Part shown: piece by piece, positions 23,501 through 38,500 of the stretch
Numbering within the stretch: position 1 is the stretch's first letter
How the letters are laid out: the number at the start of each line of letters is the position of its first letter
Assembly: GCF_001949145.1 (NCBI RefSeq)
Contig: NW_019091368.1
Location: 2,923,220-2,987,219 of the forward strand
Direction: 5' to 3'
Source of the DNA: Acanthaster planci
Lineage: Eukaryota; Echinodermata; Asteroidea; Valvatida; Acanthasteridae
Length of the DNA stretch: 64,000 nt
Translations under genes and position numbers: made by a program
The notes under the pieces: generated by a model
What the model saw: the letters and a program-made list of their open reading frames with translations, nothing else
Told to the model about the DNA's origin: nothing
The model's database searches: none

Positions 23501-26500
23501 TACAGTATTATTACTGGACATGCTTACTGTGCAAGGGTTTTTCTTATTCCAATAGTCCAAAGTGTGTCCAAAGTACACGTGCCTGATTACGAAGTATTTG
23601 CTATTAGCTGACATAAGTGCTGAACAAAAAAATGCCTTATAAAAAGGGACAGCTATCCAATAGAACATGAGATGTGCACTGCATGTGACCAGTTTGTAGC
23701 TAGTTCTTTTTTGGTCTATTAAGAGAAAATATTTTTCTCTTACAGCAATCAAATTTCACTGTGAAATATTTCTACAACTAGCACTGAAGAACGAAGACAG
23801 ATATCCTAAAATAACATCTGATACTGCTGAGAAAAAGGCTCTCCCTATTAACAAAAACAAATCATTTCAATGACAAGACAGAAAAAATTGGGTTTAAGAT
23901 GACTGACATGAGAAAGATGGGACCTACCTGCAACATAGGAATCGATACTACCAGCATTCAACCCAAGGTCCTGGCCACAGTCAGAACCTTCGTCACTTTC
24001 ATTGTCTGGTTCAGATTTCAACCGAGCGTAGCCTTCTAAATCCTGATATACAAATTCACAGGGAAACAAAACATTCATTATAGGAAGATCTTAAAGAGGA
24101 AGAGAACTACTATAAACAGGAAATAAGTTGATTTCATTTGACAAAAGTAAACACACTGATAACAGAAAAGCCTAAAATTATTACCCGTGAGTGACTGCAC
24201 AGAACTGATGCCATACAGCGGTCAAAGGTTGTCCAGGTCATTCCGGGTCGTACAGTCAGCTGCCCTGCGACATAGCATTGGTTTGCCTCTCTCTGGTTGC
24301 TAAGCAAGTTATTGGTATTTCCTCCCAGGCTGATGGAAACATGTACTGTCCTTCCCACTGTACATGAGCCAAAATACCAAAAGCACTAATTCCTAAAAGT
24401 GTTCCAGAAACAACTAATCTTTGATGGGTCCTGGTGTTTAAAGACTCTGGAACTTCAACCATAAGCGTTCACCAATTCTTCCTCTAATTTCAGAACTCCG
24501 ATATGACTTGCGATATGGGCGATTCACGAAAGGGTCGACAGATTTCATGCACTGTGATTGCCTTGCAAACTCTTGGAGGTGCACTTTTGTGAATCGCCTG
24601 TATTCATATGCATGAATGTTAACCTTCAGTTACATATCGATTACTAGATTAAGACCTGTGACCTTCAGAAACACAGTGCATAGTCTCAATACTTTTTTGG
24701 TTGAAATTCTTGCGATGGAAAACAATTTTTGGTGCAAGATAAAGCTCAGTCGACAAAATCATTACCTAAATTTGAGAAGAATTCTTTGCAAGAGTCTATT
24801 GAAACGTCAATTGGAGTTTTGCGCCACTTGTCTCGTGCGTCCAGGTTCAGGTCGCCATAGTTACACAGTACCTCAAGACACTCCTGAAATGAACCAACAA
24901 TACAACGTTTAAATTCCCCAGCCCTTTGGGTTGATTTAAACATTTTTCTGCTAAATGGTGCAAATGTTTCAACATTCAGTGACAAAACTTGCTGCGATGA
25001 AGGGCCCTTTTGAATCTATAAACTCAAAAAAAATGAAAAAATACTAACACAGTCACTTGCAAAAACAAGAATATTCTAAAGACCAGGCACGATTTTTAGA
25101 ATGACCAATGACAAAGGAATGCCTTTGTAGCAGTTCACCTCAATAGCTTATGATTTGAATTGAGACTGGAGGTCTTGAGATGGTTTTGTGCGGTCTCAAG
25201 CATAACAATGACCCCTTAACCACTAGCAGATGACCTTTATATTGGCTAAAAATTTCCACTTTCAAAAAGGGCAAGACGTACGGCCAACTTTTGCAGTACG
25301 GCCAAATACCATGAATATTGATGCGCACGAGTCATTCAAACAGTCTTCCCCACCACATTTCGTGGTGCAGTCTCATATTCTTTTAACACTACAGGAAGCG
25401 TCCCGAGGGCATTTGCAACTACACAAGAGGCCGAGTACTGCAGTCAAGTTCAAGTTCAGCTCAAGGTAAAGGTGGATTGTTTTGGAAACTAAAGTTTCTC
25501 CCGAATCTTAAGGGAGCGAGGCTGAATTATTTTCCAACCTACTTTTTGCCCTGTCGATGCTGCCACGTGAGCGGCTGTCCATCCCTCTTGGTCTGCCATG
25601 TTGAGCAGGTCACATGACACAGCCCTGTCAGCAGGTTGGCTGTTGTCAGGATGGGTTGTGGTGGCAGCAGTGGGATATGCGTGGTATAGTAAGATTTGTA
25701 GACATTCAGCGTGGCTGTATTTGGCAGCACAGTGTAAGGGGGTCCATCCACCCTGAACATATAAGACCAATTTTGAAATTGAAAGAATTACAAATGTCCT
25801 GTTGAACGGTGTTGAAACTGACTGAGAACAAACCGATGTACTCACAAAAAAAAGTAGTTTGCCAGCTTGTTTGAGTCATATAATGACAACCAAAAAAGCT
25901 AAATACTTGACTACTGCACCAGAGTGTAATGAAGAATTAATTTAGAGAAGGCAGTGGAAAGTTTGTTCATTTTAACTTGGGAACTAAAACCTAATGCAGC
26001 TTATTCAAATAAAAACCCTGTATGAACAAGCATAGCATGACAAGATGGGATTCCAACACAAATCATCACATTTCTAAGCCTCAAGTCTTGGACTGTTTCA
26101 AATACAGAGGGCCTGCAGAGCTATTATCTTCAGGGTCAGTGCTTTTTTTCCACTTGGTGTGCACAAAGGAGGTTTCAATGTAGACCAACTGCCTTGCAAG
26201 ATGGCTACCATGCAAAGCCTATATTAGACACTCTGAATCCCTGCAACTACACTACAGCCCATTAAGCTGGGAAAATTCAGCCAGCATTACCTTTGTGACA
26301 CAGTCTCGCGGTGCTCCACGGTCAATAAGGATTCTGACACATTCTGCATGACCATTAGCTGCTGCCCAGTGGAGTGGGTACCAGCCGAGGGAATCTGGGG
26401 TGCAGAGGTTACAGTCTCTGTCGAGCAATGCACTCAAACATCTGGTGAGGGAAAAGATTTAGAGAGCTTCATGGGATGAAAAAATGACACAACACAAATC

Positions 26501-29500
26501 AAATAAGTCCCCAGATTGTGAGCCTCTGTCAATGTAATTCTGTACAAATCTCTAGGCAAACTGTTTGGCATAATGTTGGTATAGTTTCTCTTGAATAGGA
26601 ATTGAGTGTTCAGAATAACTAATAAATAAAAAGTCAAATCCTACTTTGAATGTAGGAGGAAAAGGGGGTCTAAAAATGAAGGAATGTCTTTTCATCTGAA
26701 TAGACTGCCACCTGAACATTGACTGAATGATGATTTACAACTACACTATGATCATGTGACTTGTAATCAGGTCAGTAATAGCTCTGGCTGACACAAAAGC
26801 CTATCATCAGATACTCTGCTTTGGTTAAAACTGGTCTCATGAAACTCTAATCACCAGCTGGGGCCAATTTCATAGAGCTGCTTAAGCACAAAATTTGCTT
26901 AAGCAGGAAAAAACTTTGCTTAATAAACAAAGGTTACCAGTTGAAACTCTATCTGAATGTCATGCTAACCAAAAAACAGCTAAATACAATCCCAAAACAA
27001 TATACATCACATGAAATTTTGGCTGGTTAACTGATTTATCGAGCAATGTTTTTTCGCGCTTAAAGCAACTTTTGTGCTTAAGCAGCTCTATGAAATTGGC
27101 CCGCTCACGTTGTATTAAAAATCTGGAACTTGTGTCAAGACTCACCCAGCATGTCCTTGTCCAGCAGCGCTGTGTAAGGGCGTGACACCATCGGTCCTAG
27201 CTATGTTAGCATCACCTCCAAGGTCTAAAAGTAATTCTAAACAATCTGTGGATGAAAATGCAAGTTGAGGTCTCATGAATTAAAAAAGACGACAACTTCT
27301 GGGCCATCTTGTCCCAGCTGGGGTTGGTGCACACAGCATATGGTAACTACAAACTCAAGGGACACTGCATATATGACCAGTGCGTTGTTAGGCAGCCAAA
27401 TCATGGTCTCTCCCCTGTATTTTGGCATGGAACAACCAAAGGGTGGAAATGGGACACGAAAAGATTTCCCTGAAACACTGTGCAGAGGGGTCGCTGTGAT
27501 GATGATAAAAATACTGCAACAGGATTTTTAACAGCTAACAAGCCATACTAGGCAAGCATTCTGTCAAATGGCTTTTTGCGTGAGTTTTGCTCGGGGATTT
27601 AGCTCATGAAGTGCCGAACAGCACCAAACCCTCAATGATCAACCCTTCAAGAATCCAGAACTCTTGAATCAGAAATCTGAAAAAATAATATAAAAAAAAA
27701 AACCCACCCCTGTCACTGTAAGGCCATCGAGTATGACATCTGTTTTTAAGATTGCCCTAAACAAGCCAGTTCAGTGACATCTATACTAGCTAAAGTACAT
27801 TGACCTTGGTGCTTTTTCATTCCTCTCCATTTGGGGATGGGGTGATCTATCAGTCAAGGATTATTGTCAAGTAACTTTTGGTTCCTAAAGAAAAAATCTC
27901 ATGAAAATTGGATGGGCTTATCAAACTGGTCCTCACCTAACTGGCCATGCTCGGCCGCGGCATGTACAGGGGTAGAGCCATCAATTTCTCTAATGGTGGG
28001 GCTGTGGTTCTCCTCTATTAATCTACAGATGGTGGCGGTGTCCCCTTCCACTGCGGCCAGGTGCAAGGGGGAGCTCGGGGAGGCAGTGGAAGGGGGGAGC
28101 CGGGCTATAACAGGTGAGCTACCTGCAAGACAGAAGGAGAGGGGAGAAACGTCCTGAAGTGACCGACCCACTTCCAGTTTCTGGTGTTGGGGGGGGGGCA
28201 GCAAGCAGAAGTGAGCTGAAGCTGATCTGTCTCTCATGACAGTTTCCCTCCCTTGAGCCCACTTTAGTGATCTTTTTTCACCTAATGACGAGTTTCTGGA
28301 ATAGCTGCATGGACTTCCTAAGCTATAGAGTACTAATTCATGAGCTGTTCCCCCCCCCTCCAAAAAAAGGTCACCCCAGACTTGGAGCATATAATACACA
28401 CACCCTGATGACAATCCTGTCTGGTATAACCTTTACGTCCATCTTGATTTTTCACTCTGCTGGAAGGCCTAATATGTCTAGGCCTAGTATGTCACAGATG
28501 ACTAATCCCTGACAACACCAGGCCAAATTTTGACAACAGATTGTCAAGCATAAATAGATAGGAAAGTATTAGTTTGTGCTAAACAGAGTCAGGAATTTCT
28601 TTTTGGCAGAAAGTTGGAGTGGGTTTGAATATCGTCATCTCTTGTAAAATTACAGCTTCTCAATCTCACCTGAAACTAGGAAGTCAGAAATGAAAAAAAG
28701 GAAATTCTGAGCTGCATAAATATTGAACAGTGCTCTTCCATCTGCTATGACGTACAAGTGCAATCCACACCAAGAAAATCCTCTAACCCAAGATATTATG
28801 CGAGTATCTAAATGTAAATCAAAACACATACGTGTTTGATGTATGTGTGGATATTTTAGCCTGGCTGTCTCACGCCAAAACACAGGTTACACGAGCCAGT
28901 CTGCTCATGTATACATGTTGATGCGGTATAAATATAGTACCCCTCCTGGCAACAGCTGAATACAATTGTTTCCACACTGTTAGTTTGATATACAGGGACT
29001 TGGGTTTTACATGTACACTGTACATTAAAGGGTATGGGAAGGCATTTTCAAAGTTTCGAAATCCTGGAATGGGTAGTGATTACTGGTGCCAACCAATTTT
29101 TTTAGAAGAATATTTTACCCTTAGTACATCTACAAATCGCATATTACACTGATCACTGAACTGCAAGTTGATTAACATACAGCAGCTAACACAGTCCTCT
29201 GATCTCCAGCATGCATAACATTCTAAAAACTGACATGAAACAAAACAATTAACTCTTACAAACTTAAAATGTAAATTTAAATACAAAATACTAAAAGTAA
29301 TGAGGGAAATAATCAAAAAGAAAAAAGCTTTCCTGAAACAGACAGCTTTCAGAAATTCCAGAAATCTGAATAAGAAATGAAATTGTACGTGCATTTTTTC
29401 CTTACAATAACAAAAAGAGGGAAAGAGTTTGCTCAAATGATCGGCTATTGAAGGGGGTCAGAGGTCAACAGGTGTCTCCGAGCGAACCATTTTACATCCC

Positions 29501-32500
29501 CATTCATTCACCCTCCACCCACGAGTACCAGTTGGGAAAGCGGCATTCCAAACATTGGCATCCCATCCAAGAGAAAGAGGGCTACATTCTCCATCATTTC
29601 TGTGGCTGGATAAGACAGCCATCACCATCTGCCTAAAACGCCACTTCAGCTTGGGACAGACTTACATGTAGGCCCCTTTAACTTAAGGACAGCCCTTCCT
29701 CTTGATCAGGAAGCAACAAGATGCAAGATAAATGCTCATCACCTGTGACTGTGCATATCCCCAGTGGACCCCCTGAGGAGTTTTATAACTGTCATGTCCC
29801 AAAGTGACGGCTTGGTATTTCATACTGAGATGGATCGAGTGCCTAAAGACCCAGGCACCTGCCATGCCCGATGCAAGGAATAACAAATTACCAACAGAAG
29901 GTTGGGGGACCTGAGAGAAGTTGAGTAGTTGCAGACTAAAGAAAAAAAAAGACCATTCATGATGAGGCTTTGGAGAGAAGTGAAGGTCATGCCAGCTATG
30001 CTACGTGCATCTCCAAGTTCAGTGTTGTGAAGTGCTGTGGACGCTGTGAGCAGTGATACATGAGGCTTTCATGTGTGTGTGTGCACAAATGGATTTTGCA
30101 GCAATTTGGTGTCCACAGGGGCAGCCCATTTTTGTATCTCCCTATTTATAGTGCACACTGGCTCCCTACTTAAACAGCGCCCTCCTGAGTTTGCTTTGAG
30201 AAGTAGGAAGTCTTGTTTAAACTGCAGGATTTTTCAAGGTCCATGGGCATGCTGGTACACCTTCATCACTCACAGGGCTTCATATTCAGCCAAACTCCAA
30301 CCAAGGCCCCCTCCCCCCAAAAAAGCTGCCAATTTTTAAAAAGTCTGCAGTGACCCTCCATTTCATTGTTTCAAGGCTCAGTAAGCTTCATAGGCAAAAT
30401 AAAGTATACTGCAAAAATCTCTGAAGTTTTCAGGACTCTTTTGAATCTCCTTTTAAGCGGCTTTGGAACTCAGTTTAGTGACAAATCACACATTTGAATC
30501 TTCCAAATGTGCTTAAAGCATTGTCACTGAATCATGAATATTTGGCACGAGGGAAAAAAAATAAAACTGTGGTGAGACTACGTTGAACAAAAATATGGCC
30601 GACAAGGCTTTGATAAAAAAAAATCGAGAAAAACATTGCTACAACTGACCATGCATAATGGGAGACTTAGTTAAAAAAAAATGACCAGGAGACATACACC
30701 ACCATGCAAGAAGTGGACGACAAAAGACAACCTAATGGACACACAGACAAAGTGGCAACAAAAAAACACTAAAAGCAAACTCTGACCAAATCCTGAGGAA
30801 GTACATCCTGTGTAAACTGCAATTTGAATTATGAAGTCTGGTTCCCTGTATGTAGCAATAATATCCTTCAGACATTTTCCAGGCACACAACTAGATTTAA
30901 GTGTATCCGGCAACATTCAAAAGTCTGGAGCCAAATAAATTCATCAACAAAAACAAGGAATTTGAAGTGAATTTTTCAAAATGATCAAAAAGAAATTCCC
31001 TGCTGTGGAGCATAGCAAGTTTTCTTTTTATTCCTCAATGATACGGTCACAGTGGGAAAGCCCTGGTACAATTACAGTGACAGAGGTTGTGCATGGCTGC
31101 CATCTTTCTGGTATACTGCTTCTGTTGTGTATCTCTGCGAAAGAAAAGCTCTTGCTGGAAAAATGGCTACCGTGCACAACCTCTATACGATGTTATCCTC
31201 TTGCTGGACAGGCTTTGAGGAGAACGACAATATCAGCACAATACTCATTCAGTAATGTATAGAGCTGCTCTACCAGTGTATTCAACCAACACCCCAAAAC
31301 CAATCACCAAAATCTAAGGGATGTACAGGTTCTTTGCACTGTGTCCAAATCAACTGGCTATGGCTTGGAGTAGCACATACATCTATGGGAAACGGCTGCA
31401 GCCACTATACAGTGGCTCCCATAGACACACATAGTAGTGCCAGCCACAGCCAGGTAATTATGATGCATTCTGAGTAACACCTCCCAAAAGTCCTATACAG
31501 TCCACCACCTGTGAAAGTGGGACCATGTCCAAAAATCTTGTGGCTAGGACTTCTTGCCGTACATGGGCTTCAGCATGTACTTGTAGCTGAAGGTAATGAT
31601 GCTGATTTAGGACGTAGTTTGACATCACAGATGGCAGATTGTAGAGGTTCATAAGAATGTGTGATGTTACAGATTCTAGTCTATACAGAATCACTACAAT
31701 GACGAACTCAGTAAAAAAAAAAGTCATTCAACTGGAATGTCACAATGTTTTGGGAGAGATTGTGACTACAGCTACAACAAAAACTTTGCTACTAAAATAA
31801 AAACACAAACAAAATGCAGAAAACAAAAACACAAAATAAAGCTACAAATGTAACCAAGAACTTAGTATACGAAGGCAAGGATATGTTGAAAAGAAAATAT
31901 TAAAACTGAAACATAATGAATGAGATGTACAAATTAAGAATGATTTTTTTTACTTACATTGGTATTTTCTAAGCAGAGAGCACTGTGGAGTGCAGGGATG
32001 GATGGGTAAAAAAATGGAAACCAAAGAAACAAGACACTGTAATACGCCATGCTGGGAATTTTAACACATACATGTGCATGGACAAAAAAATTGGAACACT
32101 GGATGTAAATTTGTGCTCGGTGTTGCAAATGTCCAGCATGACTTCCTGAATCCCAAAATGAATAAAATAAAAACAAAATTTCCATGAAGTGGGTCTAAAT
32201 TCTCAGTAGCTGAAAATTAACTGAAAGAACCTACATGAACAATTTCAAAGTATAAGTGTGCAACCAAAATGCTGAGCAACATACTATCTCCAAGATGTGA
32301 CCTCTGGGAACAATTTACATCCAATATCGTACTCTATTAACTAAAAGCACAGACGGTAAATGGTGGATCCTGAGTTTGTGCATACCCATGAAAGGGTACA
32401 AAAGAACTGAACTCTTCACAGGGTTTTTAAGCCACAATGAAAATTTCTCCTGCCATATTAACTAAACTGTATGCTACGTCATCACTGCTCCGTGCCCAAG

Positions 32501-35500
32501 GTTGATTTTTTTTGGCTAGCAACAAATGCTTTGCCCTGTGCATGAGAAGGGCATAGTAGTGTGCCTAGGCAAAAAGGTCAGTAATGACATAATCACTCAC
32601 CGTGGCCAATGAACGATTTACAAGTGAACTTGCAAGGAGGCTATCAAAGTGTTAGTTCCACAGACACGCACATGTACATACACAGGCTACCAGCTCCATA
32701 GAATATAATGTAAGGATTTTGTGGTTTGCTTTCATTTTTGAAAAGTTCAAGTACGTGGCAGGACCTCCATTGTAAGCGTGCACAGTCTGTAGTAGGGCCA
32801 TGTGAGGATGTGTATGTAAAATGTGCAATATCCCTTAACGAATGTGCCCACATTGCCAATGTTTATAGGAATATTGCGCCCTCTTTTGATCGCACTCAGC
32901 AAATAAAATCTTACAGTTTCCTTGCTGAATTCAATTTTTTGCAAACTTAGGTCGTGTCCGAAATGGGCTTCCAGAGCTACGGCTAGGTCTATTGCCTGTG
33001 CGTGCGAAGACCTAGCTCTAGACAACAGATTCGGATGCAGCCATAGCTGGCAGTCTATGCATTCACATGTCTGCAGTCAGTTCCCTGTTTGACAGTCCGG
33101 TCCCCCACCTCCCAAAAAAGGGTCCGGGTTATACACAATTATTAAGGTTAGCAAGTTAGTGATTTGTGTATTCCAGTGAGATTAATAACAGAGGCGGTGG
33201 ATTAAATCTGTCTGGCAAGGTCAGTGTGAGAGACTTCTAGGCAAAAGAAAAAACAGCCAGTCTGGCCAAGTTTGGGGGAAGGACCTTGGGGAGGGGACAG
33301 CTAAGGGCTGGCCTGAAGGAAGGTTGGAACTCTTCAATCAGTGACAAATTGTAATGAGTCGCTAATCAACAGCCATAAAATGCAAATGTTTCATTTTGTG
33401 GAAGAGGATAGCATTTTGAAGTCTGCAGTTCAAAAGTTTATCCATGAATTGGGATTTCTGTGATCGTTAAAATCAAGAGAAAATGCCCTTTTTCTCTAAG
33501 ATTGTTTGAACTTAAAATTGAATGAACTTCTTCATGGAAGTATACTGTACATACATTGTACATGTACATTCAGTGATAGTTCCCATGGTGAGCCAGTGAT
33601 GGCTTACATGCGAACTACCAGTAGCAAGCAACCGGTATGTGACACAGCATCATCAGACAGAACAAAGAGTAGGGAACCCATGAAATGCCAAATGAACCAT
33701 TTCTGAGTAATTTGGTTTGGTCGCAGTATGTCAGGTAATTTGGAACATTGCGGGTCATGTCTGTGAAATACAGACATCAACATATGGCCACATCCTCTGG
33801 GTGTGGGAAGGTCACAGGACTTGTTGGCACGATTGTCTCTCACACTGACCAGACTAAGTACACGTGTAAGACACAGAAGTGCTGACGTCACAATTTCTGT
33901 GGGTTAAAATTCAGGAAATGGTAAATAAATCAAAGGTTGGCAGTGGTTCAAAGGGACAATTTACCTTCAGGACGTGGCCCTAGGGTGTTATGGTAAAAGC
34001 CATGATCGCTATGAATGGGCGTGGCCCCGCTGAGCTTTAAAACTGACTGCATGTCCCCACCCACCTGGGTTGTGGATTTCTGTGCAGTGGGCGCAGCTTG
34101 GGCATGGTTTTGCAAAGGTGGGCCAGGCTGCTCGCTGGCGTCGTAAAGAAAATCATCATTAGTGTCAATGGCAAGAGTGTCAAGAGCATTTGAGTTGTTG
34201 GAATTGTTGTTAGCACTGATTAGCAGTTGGTTATCCAAGCCGCCGCCCCGTGGGTTAGTTTGACCACCACTCAGCTTGTTGGTGTAAAATTGTCTACGGG
34301 CTTCCACTAACGAATCCGACCTCCGCACTGATACGGGAGGGGGTGCAAGGGGGCACGTGTTCTTGTTGGCGTCGGGTCGGCTGAGTGGTGTCGTAGCGGG
34401 TGAAGTGATTGTGGTAGTAGAAGTGCATGGAGAAGAAGAAGCGTTAGTCTTTTGTGGGATGAGAGTGGGCTTGTTGGGCGGTACTGGTGGTGGGGTACCT
34501 CGTGGGGAGACAGTGCGCTTGACTGGGGGTGTGAACGTGGGCGGCTGGACTCCCGTCTTGGCGGGCTGTGAGCTGGGTTCTGCTCCAGTGGGGGAGATGG
34601 CGCTTGATGGACTCGGTGGGTTTATTTTTGAGACGGGCATTGCTGGCTGGGTTGGTGTTGGTGGCTTGAAGGTCTGCGGCTTTTTGGTTGTGCTCACCAG
34701 GGGCGACACGGCAGCTTTGGGAACACTTGGAGATGGAGCTTTGTTGGCGGGCTGAAAGACAACTGGGGACGGCTGTGCTCCAGGAAGCCCCGCTGCTTTC
34801 TTGGGACCAGCTTTAAAAGCATCAACCGCTCTCAGGAATGGAGAGCTAGACAGAGCCGTGGGTCTCACTAGATTGGTTGCCGTGGGTTTTGGAGAAGGTA
34901 CTTGTGCTGGTGGCTGTCTCGGGCTTGGCTTCTCTATTTCAGCAGATCCTTTCCTGTTTTGCTGTGGTGACATCAGAGATGATCTTGTAGTGTTTCCAGT
35001 GCTCGATGGAATTTTGCTGCCTCTCTGAGGTGGGGGAGATGAAGTGTGAGCTCTGTTCAATCGATCAAGACTTGAGGCTGGGCTCAAGGGCTTTCCATTC
35101 CCTTTGGAATACAACAAGGAACCTTTTTGCTTGGCAGATGCCTTCACCTCTGGTTTTCCATTGTCGCTTTCTACGCTCCTTGCATCTGTTGGTTTCACAG
35201 TTGTGCCGTACTGAGGTTGGTAACTGTTCTTCTGAGGCTTTCCTGGCACATGCTTAGTGGCAGAAGTCACAGGACTAAGGGGGCTACACAACTCCTCAGA
35301 ACCAGAGGAAGAGCCTTCTGACTTGTCATAACGAGGAGGGGTCCTGATTCCTCTTGGAGTGCTGATCTTTCCCGTTTTAGCAGCTGAAATTGGAGACCCG
35401 GTAACCCTTCCCAGAGGCTTACCCTTGGCATCTCCACCATTTGTGGCAGAAGTGGGATTATGCTGGTTGCCGTTGGAAGCATCAGTGTGCCTGGCTTCAG

Positions 35501-38500
35501 CCAGAGACAGCTGCAGGTCATTGATGCAGTTGTTGGCCACGTCCAGCTCCTCCCTGAGCTCCCGAGTCCTGCTCTCCTCCCGGTTGAGCTTGGCTCGAAG
35601 CTGCTCCCGCTCGATGTCGAACTCGGACAGCCGCTTCTCCATGCCGGCTTCCATCTTAGTGAGCCGCTTGCGTTCCTTCTGGAGGCAGCCTTTGGCGCTG
35701 GCCAGCTGAGCTTCCTTGACAATCATCATGTCCTCCAGTTCTTCCATGTGCTGCTTCATCTCGCCAAGTTCCATCAAGAGAACCTTGCGCTCATCCAGAA
35801 TGACTTTGGCAAACTGGAGGTGCTTCTTCCTCTCCTGAATGAGAGCTGCTTGGGATCTCTTGGTCTCCTTCTCCAACTTCTTCTGTTGTGCTCTTTCAAA
35901 TTCAAGCTTTAAGAAAGCAGAAAGGAAATGAAAAATATTAAAACAAGAACTTAAATTGTACTGAGGAAATATCTTAGCTTGTGTGCTTTCTTGTTAAATT
36001 AATAGAGTAATTTGTCACTGTGAATTTGAGACAATTTGCTTTTAATGTTAAATGTGGCCTAAATGAACAAAATGTATGAGTCGCAAGTCACCTCAGACAC
36101 CTCTGAGTTAAAGGCCTAATTACGAATTCTTGCACGATGTAAATCAATGAGAGCTCTCATCTTTCACCCTCCTAATGCCCATTCCGGCAGGATGCCAACA
36201 TGAGTGATACACACACAGTCAAGCAAAGAACTCAGCTTCTTTTAAATGCAAACCAAAGTGTAACTACCAAACGTACTAGCCTACATATTCATTCTATGGG
36301 ACCAAGCAAGAAAGGCGTCATAGATCTATTAACCATACACTGACAAATGTACGTAGCTCTTTTGTCGAAATTTTAAAAGTAGTTGTTGGCAGAGCCATTA
36401 AATTCAGCAAAGCACTGTGCTAGATTCTTTTTTAAAAATTCATTACATGCAACCAATGGCATATGTGGGGGGGGGTTGTTTCTCCTGGAGACATGTTGCC
36501 ATTTTTTTTCATTTAAGGAATTGAAAGGATTAACAATTTCAAAACGGTAGGCAATTACTACCAATCTGGAAGGGGGGGTTCCAGTGGCAAGGACTTTTTT
36601 AGGGATGAAAGAAGATTTGGACCATCATTTTCAGGAAAAAAAATCCATATTGCCCCCGAACCTGAAACCTGGATATGCCACTGCCTACACCTGGTTTACA
36701 CAGGACATACAGTAGGTGTAGGTTCTGACATGAAATTCTGACATAAGGAAATGACCCTGTAATCACGAAGACAAGAGGGTGGCTTACACCTGCAGTGTAC
36801 CCAGCTCCCATGGGAACTTTTTCCCGATTCTGCTTTCAGGCTAGGCAAACACTCAAATCAAAGCATGCTGTTGCTTAATACAGCGGGGCTGGGAGGGATT
36901 AGGATCCACGGTAAGGCAAAAACGTCCCGATGGAGGGGGGGAGGTTGCTACCGGTTGATTTATGATCGGGGGAGAAGGGAGAGGGAAGTGGGATGATGAA
37001 CCGGAGAAATCTTGCTGTCTCACGGAGATGCTCTAGATAGATTCATGTGTCTCATGCTCTAGATAGATTCGTGTGTCTCAGATGCTGAATAAAACATCAA
37101 CCACTGTTGAAGACAACGGCCAACAGTGTCAGGCAGGTCATAATGCACTTTATTTTGCTCCAGAAGTCATGCATACAAAATGATACAGTGTGCTTGATGT
37201 AAATCACGTTGTTCCTATCAAAACACATCTAGTCAGTGTATAAATTCAACTCTCTTCCCAGTACTGCAGTCTTCTTTCATTGTGCATTATCCTCACATAT
37301 TACTACCAGAATGCTTGTCTACCTTGAGCAGTGAAATGGAAGTTGGATCTGGAAAATGAAGTTTGGTTTGAGCAGCCGAGTTCTTCAAGGTTTTGAAGTA
37401 AACTTTTCTGGTCAGAATGCTCAGCGTACTGCTGTAAATTGATCAGAGAAAATTAGAAATGTGCCTCTTCCTCCCAAACTATGAAAGGAAAATGGGAATA
37501 CTGGGAAGCATACAGACACGTACACAATGCAAGGAAGTATTTTCACATTACTATGAATACAAGCGATGAGTTTTGGAATTCAACTATTTTTCGACATACA
37601 TGTAAATGCCAAGTGCTCAGCTTTAATAGGATTGGAATGATTTGCAGAAAGTTATCCCCTGAAGACAGTCTGTCACAGTTTGACAACGCAGTGTGGATAA
37701 CAGCTGAATGGAGGGGGCAGAGAGGGGGCTTGGTGAAGCAGGGAAAAAAAAACCCTATGGGGCTTTCATGTGGCACTCACAAATGACTGTGGAAGGTAGC
37801 GCGGGGGAGGAAGAACAAATGCTGTATGGCAAGAAGTGAGTCAGAAAAAATGTCTTCACTTTAACATGATGCATACAACAAGAATTTGAGTAAAGGGAAA
37901 ACCTAAAAAAAAAAAAAAGAAGATATGTACCAGTATTTACTGTAAAAGTAGAACATAAACTGGCAACTTGCTGTAAATATGGGTTACCGATATTATGTAT
38001 GCCAACAGAGTATGGTACATGTACATAAAAAACACCATTGCATAAAACAAAAGGACTAACTACTTAGCAACAAGTAATCATACATGTATGAAAGTTTACT
38101 CTACGTGTTCTCAGTCCAGAAAAGAGTATCTATCTGTTCCTGTTGATACTTGCGGACTGTGGGGATCATCCATGATCAACTGTATGTTTTGTTTTACCTG
38201 TTGTGCGAGTCGCTCTCTTTCCTTCTCCAGCATGTAGGTGACATCATCCCCCTGGGCTGTGTCACTGGCATGTTTTCTCTTCTCCTCATCCAGTTCTGCC
38301 ACCACCTGATCAAGCACAGGAAAAGACACATGTCAACGGTGAAGCAGAATAAGTTCTTGTAAGAATGAGCAAAGAGACACAGAACTCACGTGCCACATTT
38401 TCAGGCAAATGGCACAAACCAACCTTCAACTGGGAAACTTAAGCTTCGTGCTAAAGAATCTCATGACTGTCACAGAGATTGGTCCTGCAATGACCGATGG

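Larger units (their letters stand above)
19753..28122 (-). other. CTTNBP2 introns 5-17
   Basis: Thirteen mostly short introns (roughly 140 to 1050 bases) separate exons 5-18. Besides the repeats listed separately (24509-24602, 26861-27102) I see no gene or structured element in them. Minus-strand open frames here are exons plus intron read-through. Confidence 0.6.
28123..33964 (-). other. CTTNBP2 intron 4
   Basis: A 5.8 kb intron with no recognisable gene. It holds a hairpin at about 31082-31187 and one copy of a dispersed repeat at 31341-31410. Confidence 0.6.

Noticed and set aside
34357-35912. Long open frames on the plus strand opposite CTTNBP2 exon 4
   Set aside because: Shadow frames produced by the GC-rich, stop-poor complement of a real coding exon.
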